NCBI GenBank assembly: GCA_018257865.1
Contig: JAEUBA010000222.1
Coordinates: 1 to 22,359, forward strand
Length of the DNA stretch: 22,359 bases
Direction of reading: 5' to 3'
DNA from: Stereocaulon alpinum
Lineage: Eukaryota; Ascomycota; Lecanoromycetes; Lecanorales; Stereocaulaceae
Positions 1-9,738 of this stretch are shown piece by piece. The stretch's first letter is position 1; each line of letters begins with the position of its first letter. A program made the translations under genes and the position numbers. Under the pieces are notes generated by a model. The model worked only from the letters and a program-made list of their open reading frames with translations. It ran no database searches and had not been told where the DNA came from.

Positions 1-497
1 TTTTAGGACTAATTTAGGTACTAATAGGCTATACTAACTCTAATTAGGCGGGAGACTATAATACGCGCTAATCTACCTTAGGTTATATCTTTAATATAGG
101 TAGTAGGGCTATTAGCTAGTTATTTAAGTAATAACCTATTATAGCCCTTTCTACCTATAAGGCTAAATATATCAGTTAGACCTTAATATTTAAGGAAGCG
201 GTATAGCTTTAAAACCTATTAAGGTAGCTTAAGCTTAGTAGCTAGAAACCCTAAGTAATAATTATCTATAAAGATAATTAGGGCGCGATCGCCCTTATAA
301 AGAATCCGGAATTCTATACTTATAGTAAGTATATTAATATATACTACTACTTTATTTAGGAGTAAGTTACAAATAGTATAATAGACCTCCGCTATATACC
401 TACTAAGTATTAAGTTATTAATAGGCTTACTAAACCTCTCTATAAGGATAAATTTATAGAGTTCCGTAATAATTTAGGCTTAGAATATATCGCCTAA
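1..497 (+). pseudogene. copia-1 RNase H remnant (pol C-terminus)
   Basis: The conceptual translation, ignoring stops, follows the C-terminal RNase H of copia polyproteins. The block normally read as GYTDADWAGD appears as GYTNSN*AGD near bases 27-56, with two Asp-to-Asn changes and Trp turned into a stop, all G-to-A. Further on are matches to the ALST..AEYI region (about 145-175) and to the final LTKPLY-KFIEFR-NLGLE block (about 425-490). The enzyme would degrade the RNA strand of the RNA/DNA hybrid during reverse transcription. This copy is dead, with numerous TAA/TAG stops. Confidence 0.8.
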
Positions 498-892
498 GGT
501 AGAGCTTTAGTAGGAGTAACTACCTAGATCTAGTAGGAGTACCCTTAAGGATTACGCGCGAATACGACTCTATTAGGGTAACTATACTTAGATTATCCCT
601 AAAGCTATTATTATACTTCGTAATATCTATTAGCCCTATATACTACCCGACTAACTATTAGTAGGAAATTAGTATATATAAGATAATTATTAGAATAAAA
701 ATTTAAATAACTATATTTTACTATTTTTCTAGAAAGTTTTAGTAGTAGTAGTAAAAGATAAGCTCTACTATCCTACTAAATACTAAGTATTTAGGGTAAA
801 AAGCAGTTATAACTAGCGTATAGCAAATTAGTCGTTTTAGCAGACTATAATTTAATATATCTAGTATTCGGTATACTATATTTAAGTAGGAG
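498..892 (+). other. copia-1 3' non-coding region with one minisatellite unit
   Basis: This is non-coding sequence between the RNase H remnant and the 3' LTR. It holds about one full copy plus a partial copy of the 23-bp repeat (about 511-550) that is expanded in copia-3. A purine-rich AAGTAGGAG lies directly before the LTR at 884-892 and is the probable polypurine tract. Nothing else was recognised. Confidence 0.6.
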
Positions 893-1024
893 TATTAAAA
901 TTCAGGTGTTCGATATCCTAAGGCTTAGTTATTAATAACTAAGGCTTAGCCCTAACCCTTAAATATATCTCGTATAGTCGCACTTAGCTAAATAATTAAG
1001 TGTTCTACCTATTATATTTTAACA
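893..1024 (+). repeat. copia-1 3' LTR (132 bp)
   Basis: It begins TATTAAAATTC (TGTTG... before RIP) and ends ATTTTAACA, retaining the ..CA end. It is homologous to the 130-bp LTRs at 3248-3377, 9134-9263 (both reverse complement) and 12521-12650. It is followed by TATTA (1025-1029), the presumed right-hand target duplication. Confidence 0.9.
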
Positions 1025-1793
1025 TATTACTAATTCTATTTCTCTTCTTTAATATATTACTAATTAAAGTATACTTAAGAGTAAAAATCCTAGTATAAGT
1101 AGGAGGATTTATAGATAATATATACCTACTAGTATATAATAAATTAATAGAAATAAATTATAAATAGCTAGAATAAGCTTATAAGCTTTATTTAATATAG
1201 GTAGAAATATATAAAGCGATATTTATACCCTAAAAGTATAAACTAGTATATCTATTATAAACGCCTAAGAGGTTTAATATAAAAGAGATAGTATAATTTA
1301 GTAGTGTAGAGGTTATACTAAAGGCGAGTATTAGGATTCTTAGGTTATATATTAATACTAAGCTTCGCTAAGGCTCTTATATAATATAGGTAAAAGTAAA
1401 AGTAACTACTTAAGCCTAAGCGATTAAGTACTTAGCTAGATTAACTTAAGGAGTAATATTTAAGAAATATAGGATAATATATAGTATAGTAGTAAGACTT
1501 ATACTTATATTTACTATACTAATCTAATATACCCCTACTAGAGAATTAGGAGTAGTAGGAAAGTATATTAAGATACTAGCGATAATATAAAATAATTATT
1601 TAAGGATAGTACTTAAAGTATATAGAGTAATACTAGTTTAGGTTTTAAAGGTAGAGGTAGTTATCCTTCCTATTTAAACTTAGTTAGATACTTTAGTTAT
1701 AAGATATTAAGTACTAAAGGGGATTTATAACCTAATAATTAAAGGTAACTATATAATCTATTAGAGATTATAGGGAAAAAGAGGGAGGGTATA
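1025..1793 (+). mobile_element. LINE-1 segment a: Tad1-type LINE, RT to post-RT region
   Basis: Plus-strand portion of a non-LTR retrotransposon ORF2. The reverse transcriptase active-site block (family form GGFVDD) is seen as GGFIDN at 1102-1119, with the second catalytic Asp turned into Asn (GAT AAT). The following translation LLVY.....E.N...LE.A resembles Tad1-type RTs. It aligns along its length with the complement of LINE-3 (about 20610-21375). It is cut on the left by copia-1 and on the right by the miniature LTR element. Many TAA/TAG stops make it non-functional. Confidence 0.85.
1789..1793. repeat. Target-site duplication GTATA, left
   Basis: GTATA precedes the miniature LTR element and is repeated exactly at 2703-2707. 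The uninterrupted site in LINE-3 is at 20606-20610 (GCGCG on the LINE strand), which differs only by transitions. Confidence 0.9.
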
Positions 1794-1947
1794 TATTAAC
1801 CCGGTAACTATAGGCGCAGTCTACCGCTGAACCCCTAAGGGCAAAACTTAAAATGTTCGGTGCTTACTAGGGCGACACTATTAGACTATATATAGCTTAG
1901 TAGTCTAGGGGTACGGTATACCTGCGGTATACCCTAGAGCCCTAATA
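1794..1947. repeat. Miniature element left LTR (154 bp)
   Basis: Direct repeat of 2549-2702, equal in length and without gaps. Its end CCTAATA corresponds to CCTGACA in the other copy, a RIP-type change. It contains the palindrome-like GGTATACC motifs shared by both copies. Confidence 0.9.
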
Positions 1948-2548
1948 ATTATCCCCCCCCTAAGGCGACGTCTACGGCGCCTCCTAGTAGGGTAGAAAAA
2001 TATCGTTCCCCTATAACGAGCCTAAATATTCGGTATAAGTCGGGTTATAAGGCCCCCGAAGGGCGCCCTATTAGAATTATTTATACCTAAAGGACTTAGC
2101 GAAATAATAAGTTAAAGCCTATAAAGGATACTTCTAGTTAGCAGCCTCCCTAAAGGACGCTTCCGCTAGGTAGTAGGCCCCTAAAGGGCGCCCCTACCGG
2201 ATTATTTATACCTAAAGGACTTAGCGAATAAAGATAGTAGCCCCTATAAAGGGCGATTCCGCTAGATAGTAGGCCCCTATAGGGCGCCCCTATTAATATT
2301 ATTTATACCCGAAGGACTTAGCGATATAATATAGTTAAAGCCCCTAGCGAAAATTTATTACTATAGGCTACACGCCGAAGTAGCGTAGTAGGGTTAGGAT
2401 AGTAGGAACCCTATTAGGTCGCTTAGTAGCTAATTATAGCTACCGCCCCCTAAAAAAATCCCTTAGAAATTACCCCCTTAACGGTATTAAACCCTAGACC
2501 TTTATAATTCGGGTTAAGATTATTAAGCTTTATCGCACCGAATATACT
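1948..2548. repeat. Miniature element interior with three ~52-bp repeats
   Basis: The interior is non-coding. A unit of about 52 bp, starting GGCCCC..AGGGCGCC and ending AGGACTTAGCGA, occurs at 2051-2102, 2176-2227 and 2272-2324, with spacers of 73 and 44 bp. The last two are preceded by TTCCGCTAG.TAGTA. The start of each unit is self-complementary (for example GCCCCTATAGGGC) and could form a small hairpin. No tRNA-like A/B boxes or coding frame were recognised. Confidence 0.75.
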
Positions 2549-2702
2549 TATTAACCTAGTAACTATAGGCGCAGTCTACCGCTGAACCCCTAAGGGTAAA
2601 ACTCAAAATATTTAGTACTTGCTAGGGCGACACTATTAGACTATATATAGCTTAGTAGTCCGGGGGTACGGTGTACCCGCGGTATACCCCGGAGCCCTGA
2701 CA
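2549..2702. repeat. Miniature element right LTR (154 bp)
   Basis: Direct repeat of 1794-1947; this copy kept more of its original CA/CG steps and shows the intact ..GACA end. It is followed directly by the duplication GTATA at 2703-2707. Confidence 0.9.
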
Positions 2703-2707
2703 GTATA

Positions 2708-3247
2708 CTTAATATACTCTACCCTATTACTAGAGAAGGAGGTATAGGCCCTTTAGGAACTTAAAGTAAAGGATTAAAACTAAGTATTAATAATAATAAG
2801 GTAGAAATTATATTAGTATAACTTAAAAATAGATATTAAGGAATACTAAAATATAGGTATTCTAGCTAAGAAAATAAGGAGTTAAGCGATAGTAAAGTAA
2901 ACTAAATAATAGAAGATATATAAAAAGGCTATCCCTAAATACTCTTATATACCTATTTAAAAAGAGATATTATTTAGAGATAGGTATAACTACTACTTAA
3001 AACTAAGGAAGGTAAAAAGCTTAATAGTAGTCTAACTCTAAAGTAGTAAGAATAAGTTTAACTATTTCTTATATAAAGTAAAAGTACTAGGGATTCGTAA
3101 CGCTCGCTATAACTATAGTTAAAAAAATTAAAATATAAAGTATATTCTCCTATACTATCTAAAGCTTAATAATACTTAAAGAGAACTTAGTAAGGAGGTA
3201 GGGACTTATAATATTAGGACTATACTAGCTAAAGTTAATAGTATAAG
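2708..3247 (+). mobile_element. LINE-1 segment b: ORF2 C-terminal region
   Basis: Continuation of LINE-1 after the miniature element. It aligns with the complement of LINE-2 (about 10825-11085) and of LINE-3 (20066-20605). No catalytic motif was recognised here. It ends at the copia-2 insertion, where 3243-3247 (ATAAG) is the left target duplication. Joining 3247 to 9269 restores the sequence that is uninterrupted in LINE-2 around 10820. Confidence 0.85.
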
Positions 3248-3377
3248 TGTTAAAATATAATAGGTAGAACACTTGATTATCTAGCTAAGTGCGACTATAT
3301 AATATATAAATAAGGGTTAGTGCTAAGTCTTAGTTATTAATACTAAGGCTTAGTATACGAACACCTGAATTTTAATA
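3248..3377 (-). repeat. copia-2 3' LTR (130 bp)
   Basis: Its outer end TGTTAAAAT retains the terminal TG in plus-strand reading. The inner end TTTAATA abuts CTCCTACTT, whose complement AAGTAGGAG is the likely polypurine tract (3378-3386). It is homologous to 9134-9263. Confidence 0.95.
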
Positions 3378-3824
3378 CTCCTACTTAAATATAGTACGCT
3401 AAATACTAAATAATTAAATTATAGTCCGCTAAAACAACTAATTTACTATACGCTAGTTATAACTGCTTTTTACCTTAATAACTAGTTACTTAGCAGGATT
3501 TCACCTTAAATACTTAGTATTTAGTAGGATAGTAGAGCTTATCTTTTACTATTACTACTAAAACTTTCTAGAAAATAATAAGATATAGTTATTTAAATTT
3601 TTATTTTTACTATTAGCCTATATATACTAATTTCTTACTAATAAGTAGTCGGGTAGTATATAAGGTTAATAGATATTATAAAGTATAATAATAGCTTTAG
3701 GGATAATCCGGGTATAGTTACCTTAATTAAGTAGTGCTCGCGCGTAATCCTTAGGGATACTCCTACTAGATCTAAGTAGCTATTCCTACTAGATTTAGGT
3801 AACTACTCCTACTAAAGCTCTGCC
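3378..3824 (-). other. copia-2 3' non-coding region with two minisatellite units
   Basis: This lies between the end of the RNase H frame and the 3' LTR. It contains about two copies plus a partial copy of the 23-bp repeat (about 3765-3820), against about six in copia-3. No open frame or other feature was recognised. Confidence 0.7.
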
Positions 3825-6800
3825 TTAGGTAATATATTCTAAGCCTAAGTTATTATAAAACTCTACGAACTTATCCTTATAGAGGGGTTTAGTAAGCCTA
3901 TTAGTAACTTAATACTTAGTAGGCGTATAGCGGAGGTCTACTATACTATTAGTAACTTACTCCTTAATAAAGTAGTAGCGTATATCGATATACTTACTAT
4001 AAGTATAGAATTCCGGATTCTTTATAAGGGCGATTACGCCCTAATTATCCCTATAGATAATTACCGCCTAAGGTTTCTAGCTACTAAGCTTAAACTACCT
4101 TAGTAGGTTTTAAAGCTATACTACTTCCTTAGACGCTAAGGTCTAACTAATATATTTAGCCTTATAGGTAGAAAGGGCTATAATAGGTTATCGCTTAGAT
4201 AACTAGCTAATAGCCCTACTATCTATATTAAAGATATACCCTAAAGTAGATTAGCGCGTATCGTAGTCTCCCGCCTAATTAGAGTTAGTATAGCCTATTA
4301 GTACCTAAATTAGTCCTAAGAATATTAATTAGTATTTAGTTATTAACTTAAGATATTAGAAGATTTATTTAACCGTACCCTAATAAGCTTATATTAGGTT
4401 TATACTATAGTAGCTAACTACTAATATAGGGTATATAATATTAGGTTAAGTCTTTAGTATTATATATATTAGTAACCTAATAGCCTTCTAATATAGTAGT
4501 TAGTCTTAGGTATTAGCTTAGAAACCGTTAGGAGCCTTTTCTAGATAGTAAGTTATCTCTATAGGGGTTATAATTTCTTTATATTCCTAAAGGCTAAAGT
4601 CCTAAAGTACTTTCTTAATATAGGCCTCTTAGCCTAGTTATAGTATTCGTTATTAGCGGTTCTAAGTAACTATTATCCCTAAGTAATAGCTATATAGCCT
4701 AAGATCTATTATATAAAACTAATAGTTAAGGGTATCTTTAACCCTCTAAATAGCTTCCTTACTAAGGCCTATAATTAATAAATTATCTACATATAAGGTA
4801 ATTAGCATCCTATCTTTAGGGTTAATAAATATACTTAAGTTAGCTTTTAATAGGACTATACCTAATTTAGCGTTTATAAAGCTAGCGAAGGTATTATACT
4901 ATACTTAAGGGGATTATTTTAGGCTATATAAGGCCTTATTTAGGTAGTAAACTTTTACCTTTCCTTAAATAAAACCTTTAGGCTATTCTATAAAGGTCTC
5001 CTCTTCTATATCCTTATAAAGGAATACTATTTTAACGTCTATCTACTTTAGGTCCTAATCTATAGCGGTAGTAATTATAAATATAGCCTTATAACTTATA
5101 GGTTTAACTACTAAGGCGAAAGTTTTATTATAGTTAAAGCCTTTTTATTACTTAAAGCCTTAAATAACTTAGTATACCTTATAGTATATAATTTCCCCCT
5201 TAGGGCTATATTTTAAGGTATAGATCTATCTACCCCTAAGAAATTTCTAGCTATTTAAGGGCGATATTAGTATCTAAGTATTATTAGCTATTAGGGAATT
5301 AAATTCGTTATTTATAGCGAGCTCCTACTATATTTTATATATATTATTAGCTATTACTTCGGCGTAGGTTTTAGGTTTATAGGGTTCTACTAAATTCGCT
5401 TAAGCTAGTAGAGAGATTACTAAGTACCTATAGAGAGGGTTTAGTAAGAGGTTCTATATATTAGGGATATTAAGCTTAAGGTATATTACTAAGACTTAAG
5501 TTATCTCTCGCTCTTCTATAGTACCTATTATTATTAGTAATACTAACTATAATAGGGCTGGAGAGCTTAGTATTAATAGTAAACTTAGGCCTAAAGAAGG
5601 TAATACTTCTTTAGAATATATAGGAGGTAAGAGAGGTAATTCTCCCCCTAAAGGAGGTAATTCTCCTAAGGATTCTTAGTTAGATAATTATATTAAGGAT
5701 ATATTAAAGTTAATAGGATTCTAATTCCTATTATACGCCTCCCCTAAAGTAGAGGTCTATTAGTATTTAGCTAGGGGCTCTTTACCCCTATAGAAGCGGG
5801 GCCGTTTCTCCTAAATATAGATATTAACGGCGCAGATAATAGCGCGCTATTTTAGTAATTATAGGCGAAAGATATAGCTATCCCCTTTATATCCTAAAAG
5901 GAAATAGGTATTACTTTTATCTATAAATTTCTTTTAGAGGCGGTTTCGCGCCTATATTTTAGAGTTAAGGGTTTAAAGGTACCTAAGATAGGGCTTCTAT
6001 TTATAGAAGGCCTTATATAGGGTCTTTCTAAGCTTTAAAACTAAGCTTTAGATAGTAAGGTAATTAGCCGTTTTTATAATTTTAGGCTAAAAAGATTTAT
6101 TAAGTTTAGAGCTTAGTAGTAGAGGATAGGTATATCTAATTAAAACCTATCTAAAATATTTAGTAATTCTATTTTATTCTAAGTTCTTAGGTATTATAGG
6201 TTTATAAATAATTCCCTTAAAGCTAAGGTATTCTTAAAAGGTTCCTTTAATATATTCGCCCTTATTATTTATATATAGGCGTTAGATTAGGCGCCCTATT
6301 TACTTATACTTATACTAAAACTATTAAAATAGATTCCTAAGCTCTAATTTATATTTTACGTAATAGACTTTAGAGTAGTAGGTAAAGTTATCTTTAAAGG
6401 TAACTACCTATTTACTACTATTAAAGCTAATAGGCTTAATAGGCCTTATAATATTACTATAAATAAATTCTATTAGGTATATTCTAAGTTTAATAAAGTC
6501 TTTATATAAGGTAGACTAATAGTAGCCTAAAATATAGTATTTATAGGTTAATTTATCTAAGAATTTCTTTAAGAAGTCTACTTTAATAGTTATATTAGGT
6601 AGCTAATCTATATTTTATTAACCTATATAACCTATACGGGCGTACTAGAGCTAGCGGATAGTATCTGGAGGTATACTATATATATTTAATATAAGTTACC
6701 CTTAAGAAAGTTCTAATATATAGAGGCTAAATTATTATTTAGCGATTATATTACTAAGCTTAAGGTATAAGATTATATAGTTATTTTTAGTAAATTTAAT

Positions 6801-7190
6801 ATAGATTCTAATATCTATTAGCTAAGAGCCTAAAAGGAGGTTTACCCCTAACTTAAGTATATAGAGGATATTATATAATAGTATATTCTTCCTTAAGTAT
6901 AAGATCTTTATTATTCTACGCTTAATTAGTTTAAGCTATACCTTACTAATTCCGGTAATTAGAGTACTAATAGCGGGCTTAAAGGTTACGAAGTTAAAGC
7001 GCTAGTAGAACGAGTATTATATATACCCTATATTAATAATAGTTAGGCCTAATAGATTAACTTCTAGTATTATTACTACTATATATCTAATATTAATTAT
7101 AGGGACCTTTTTTATACTAGCGCCTTAAATATTAAAGTTACTATTAGTAGTAAGGGTCCTAAATATTAATTCTTTAATAGGGCTATTATT
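3825..7190 (-). pseudogene. copia-2 pol pseudogene: protease, integrase, RT, RNase H
   Basis: Minus-strand degenerate polyprotein. The protease motif normally DTG is read as NIG near 7020-7040, followed by an LGVNLL-like block near 6870. Integrase spans roughly 5900-6800, with a zinc-finger-like N-terminus and a core where HSDIVGP and TDNGGEY appear as YSNIIRP and INNKGEY (Asp to Asn, Gly to Lys). RT spans about 4560-5330, opening EFNSLIANNT and carrying the active site as YVDN at 4782-4793 (family YVDD). RNase H is about 3825-4330, with LTKPLY near its end; a TAA at 3825-3827 may be the true stop or a mutated Gln. Every catalytic change seen is G-to-A or C-to-T. Domain borders are approximate. 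Confidence 0.85.
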
Positions 7191-8340
7191 ATATTCTAGC
7201 TTCTATTTCTTAAATCTTTTATCTTTAGACTTAAATTTCTTAGGCTTTATTTTAGGGTAAAGCTACTAATACTTTATAATTAGATAGGTATCTTTTCGCT
7301 TAAGCTTCTTATAATAGGGGTAGTATTCCTAAGGCTTATTATTTATAGAGTTATAATTTTTTATAGACCTCCTACCTATAAATATTACTAATCTAGAGTA
7401 CTTATACTACGCTTAAATTTATTATTCCTTATTAGTAGCCGCTAGGGAGACTTTATTAAAGTTAACTTTATTAGCGCTAAATAAGGCGTAGCTTTAAATA
7501 TAAGCTATTTTAAAGATATTATAAGCTTTATTAAGTTCTAAGAGATAGAGGTAAATTAGGTATAGTTTTAGTAGGGCTACTTTAGTATCAAGTTCTTTAA
7601 GTTTAGTATTAACCTCTTAGAACTTCTAAGTATATTCGGCGATATCCTTAGAGGATTCTAGAGAGGTTAAATAAAGATATTATACTAATTTAATATAAAT
7701 ACTAGTTCCTTTTAACTTAAAATTTAAGGAGACTTTAGTTAGAATCTTATCTACTATAGTAAGGTTCTTTATAATCTTTTAGGCGTTAAACCTAAGTTAG
7801 TTATAAATTATAATATAGGCTTTTACTTAAGTTTTAGTAGTAAAGGGCTTTAAGTTATTATATATAAGCTAATTATCTATCTCCTCTACCTACTAAGAGT
7901 ACCTAAAGTTAGACTTTAAGATAGAGATAGAGGTAAGTAGGAAGCTTCTACTACTACTATAGAATTCTTTAGCTACTATAATAAGCGGTAAGTTTATACT
8001 ACTATTATAAAATTCTTCAGCTACTATAATATCTACTATAATATAGGTATTTTAAAGCTCCGCTAATAGTAGGAGTTAAATTAGAAGAAGAGGTTTATAG
8101 CGTAGGCTTTAGAGGTCTTTAAGTTAGTAGGGTCTTTTAAGGATAAGCGGTAGTTATCTCTTTATACTATTATTTCGCTAGAGGAGGGCTTAAGGAAGCC
8201 TAAGGTAGTATATATTTAATTTAAAGGCTAAAGATATTAGTATTATTAGGAGGTTCTAAGGTTAATTTACTAGCTTTAGAATTAGAGTTATAAGGAGATA
8301 GGGACTATTTTAGGGGTATATAATTAGTATTAACGTAGTT
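7191..8340 (-). pseudogene. copia-2 gag pseudogene
   Basis: Minus-strand translation, read through stops, gives a gag-like stretch (about 7450-7910) resembling the UBN2-type gag of copia elements: repeated Leu/Lys-rich helices including a YL..LESS.DI segment. Near 7270-7330 the sequence YYPYYKKLKRKDTYLI looks like a CCHC zinc knuckle (C..C...G/H....C) with all cysteines turned to tyrosines. It would form the retrotransposon particle and bind its RNA. The N-terminus is not resolved because ATG codons are lost. It is inactive. Confidence 0.7.
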
Positions 8341-9113
8341 AAGAGGTAACTTATTAAATTAGATTAGGTCCTAAAGAAGTTATTAAAAGTACTTATACTT
8401 AGAGCGGTAGTATACCTAAGTAATAGTATTTATATACTAGATAGGGTTTAGATTAGTAGTAGATAGTATTAAATTAGAAGATAAAGAAGATAATAGATTT
8501 TTAGCTAAGCTTATAGCGGATATCTTATAGATATCTCTTAAGGATCTTAATAGGTATCTAGCAGCTAGGGTAATACTAGCCTCTAACTTATTAGGATAGA
8601 TAGCGGGGGATACTAGCCTTTAACTTATTAGGATAGATAGCTAGGAATTAGCTTATTATATAAGAAGAGAATTAGGGGGTTAGGACCTAGCCCCCTAATA
8701 ATTAATAATTAATCGCTTTACGCGTCTAAAAAGTCGTATTTTTTAATAAATCTCCGTAGAAATTTAATAATTCTATTTTATATAGGTTAGTATTCTTACT
8801 ACTATAGAAGCTAGATATTACTTTAGGGGTCTTAGCTTTAGAGTTTATAGATACTTACTAAGGTACGCTAGAAGGGATTACTTAGTAGCACTCCTTAGCG
8901 TACTTTTTAGTAGTAATAACCCTAAAAAGAATAGCTAGGAGTTCCCTAGCCTTCTCTTTTTTAGTCGATTATTATCGCTATAAGTTAATCTCGTAGTACG
9001 AAGATTAAAGGTATTAGAGGTTTAGTATACGTATACGCAGCTTACGTTAGGGAGGATTTAGCGACTATTTAAGAGGAATATAATTCTAAAGAAGAGCTAT
9101 TCTAGCGATACCT
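8341..9113 (-). other. copia-2 5' leader / gag N-terminal region, no clear coding
   Basis: This lies between the primer-binding site and recognisable gag. It holds a 37-bp tandem duplication (8573-8609 and 8610-8646, best match over the first 33 bases) and a 27-nt near-perfect palindrome (8672-8698) with stem TTAGGGGG/CCCCCTAA. I could not identify a protein domain. Confidence 0.5.
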
Positions 9114-9133
9114 AGCGTACTAGGCTTATAACC
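9114..9133 (-). promoter_or_regulatory. copia-2 primer-binding site for initiator tRNA-Met
   Basis: The minus strand directly after the 5' LTR reads GGTTATAAGCCTAGTACGCT. Allowing one RIP change (GGTTATGAGCC), it complements the anticodon stem-loop region of initiator tRNA-Met (CAU anticodon). It does not match a tRNA 3' end. This is the half-tRNA priming known for Drosophila copia. The match is from memory of tRNA sequence and was not computed. Confidence 0.65.
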
Positions 9134-9263
9134 TATTAAAATATAATAGGTAGAATACTTAATTATCTAGCTAAGTGCGACTATATAAGATATAAATAAG
9201 GGTTAGTGCTAAGTCTTAGTTATTAATACCAAGGCTTAGTATACGAACACCCGAATTTCAATA
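9134..9263 (-). repeat. copia-2 5' LTR (130 bp)
   Basis: It pairs with 3248-3377 at equal length. The element-outer end reads TATTGAAATTCGGG in minus orientation (TGTTG before RIP). It is followed on the plus strand by the right-hand ATAAG duplication at 9264-9268. Confidence 0.95.
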
Positions 9264-9268
9264 ATAAG

Positions 9269-9693
9269 GGTAGTAGCGAGATAGCTAGTTTAGTTAGGAT
9301 TCCTAATATAATATTAATTTACTAAGGAATAGCTTTTTTAGTCTAAACTCCCTATTAAAGTAGAACTAATAATAAAAACCTTAAAGATAAAGAAGCTTAA
9401 GTATAAGGTAAAGCTAAAGGTAGTAGAGCTACTAGAGTATTATAGGGCTTAATAAGGTAAAGGAGATTATAGTTACTAGTATTATAAAGCTTAGTAGTAA
9501 GGTTAGATAGGTGGAGTAAAGTAATAGGTAAGCTAATAAGCGAGAGTTTTTAGCTAGAAGGGGTAACCCTAAAAAGGTTTCTTTTACGTCTAGAGGGCTT
9601 ATAGCCCCCTAGATTTTCTAATTATATAAAAGAATACCTTTATTAGTATATATAGATACTAGAATAGGCGTATAAATTCATTAATTAATTAAT
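9269..9693 (+). mobile_element. LINE-1 segment c: 3' end with TTAA-repeat tail
   Basis: LINE-1 resumes exactly after the copia-2 duplication. It matches the complements of LINE-2 (10444-10819) and LINE-3 (19637-20065). It ends with TAGGCGTATAAAT followed by a short (TTAA)n/(AATT)n tail at 9680-9693, which recurs at the 3' ends of the other two copies and so defines the LINE terminus. The Glu/Lys/Leu-rich stretch at 9370-9540 is probably the ORF2 C-terminus, now full of stops. Confidence 0.85.
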
Positions 9694-9738
9694 CGTTTAC
9701 CTTAGTAGCCTACGTCCTTTCTTAGGCGGAGGGGCTAG
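9694..9738. other. 45-bp spacer between LINE-1 tail and gypsy LTR
   Basis: Short sequence that matches no other part of the window that I could see. It contains GGCGGAGGGG and may be the pre-insertion substrate. No function is assigned. Confidence 0.4.

Larger units (their letters stand above)
1..1024 (+). mobile_element. copia-1: 3' part of a RIP-decayed Ty1/copia retrotransposon
   Basis: Plus-strand 3' end of a copia-type LTR retrotransposon; the rest lies left of the window. It holds a decayed RNase H domain, a non-coding stretch of about 400 bp and a 3' LTR. The same sequence recurs as the reverse complement in copia-2 (3248-4330) and directly in copia-3 (11480-12650). The LTR is followed by TATTA, and the sequence from 1025 continues the LINE exactly as in LINE-3 (complement of about 21375), so copia-1 was inserted in a LINE. 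Its LTR differs from those of copia-2 and copia-3 by some transversions and by small indels, so it is a diverged subfamily copy. Confidence 0.9.
1794..2702. mobile_element. 909-bp miniature LTR retrotransposon (TRIM-like)
   Basis: Two 154-bp direct repeats (1794-1947 and 2549-2702) flank a 601-bp interior, and the whole is bounded by a perfect 5-bp duplication GTATA. The right repeat ends CTGACA and the left begins TATTAACC (TGTTAACC before RIP), giving TG...CA ends. The two LTRs differ only by transitions, as RIP would produce. No gag or pol can be read in the interior, so it would depend on a larger element for movement. A G-run next to the left LTR on the minus strand could be a polypurine tract, suggesting minus orientation, but this is weak. 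It could also be an internally deleted gypsy-type element. Confidence 0.85.
3248..9263 (-). mobile_element. copia-2: complete 6016-bp Ty1/copia retrotransposon, RIP-inactivated
   Basis: A full-length element on the minus strand. The 130-bp 5' LTR is 9134-9263 and the 3' LTR 3248-3377, both with TG...CA-type ends, and a perfect ATAAG duplication flanks it (3243-3247 and 9264-9268). In minus-strand order it carries a primer-binding site, gag, protease, integrase, reverse transcriptase and RNase H, the copia order (integrase before RT). The two LTRs differ at 7 of 130 positions; six are transitions and one is T/G. All domains are riddled with TAA/TAG stops, so it is dead. It sits in LINE-1. Confidence 0.95.

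Noticed and set aside
8672..8698. Intrinsic transcription terminator
   Set aside because: A bacterial-type hairpin has no such role in a fungal element, and no U-run of the right kind follows; kept only as a palindrome.
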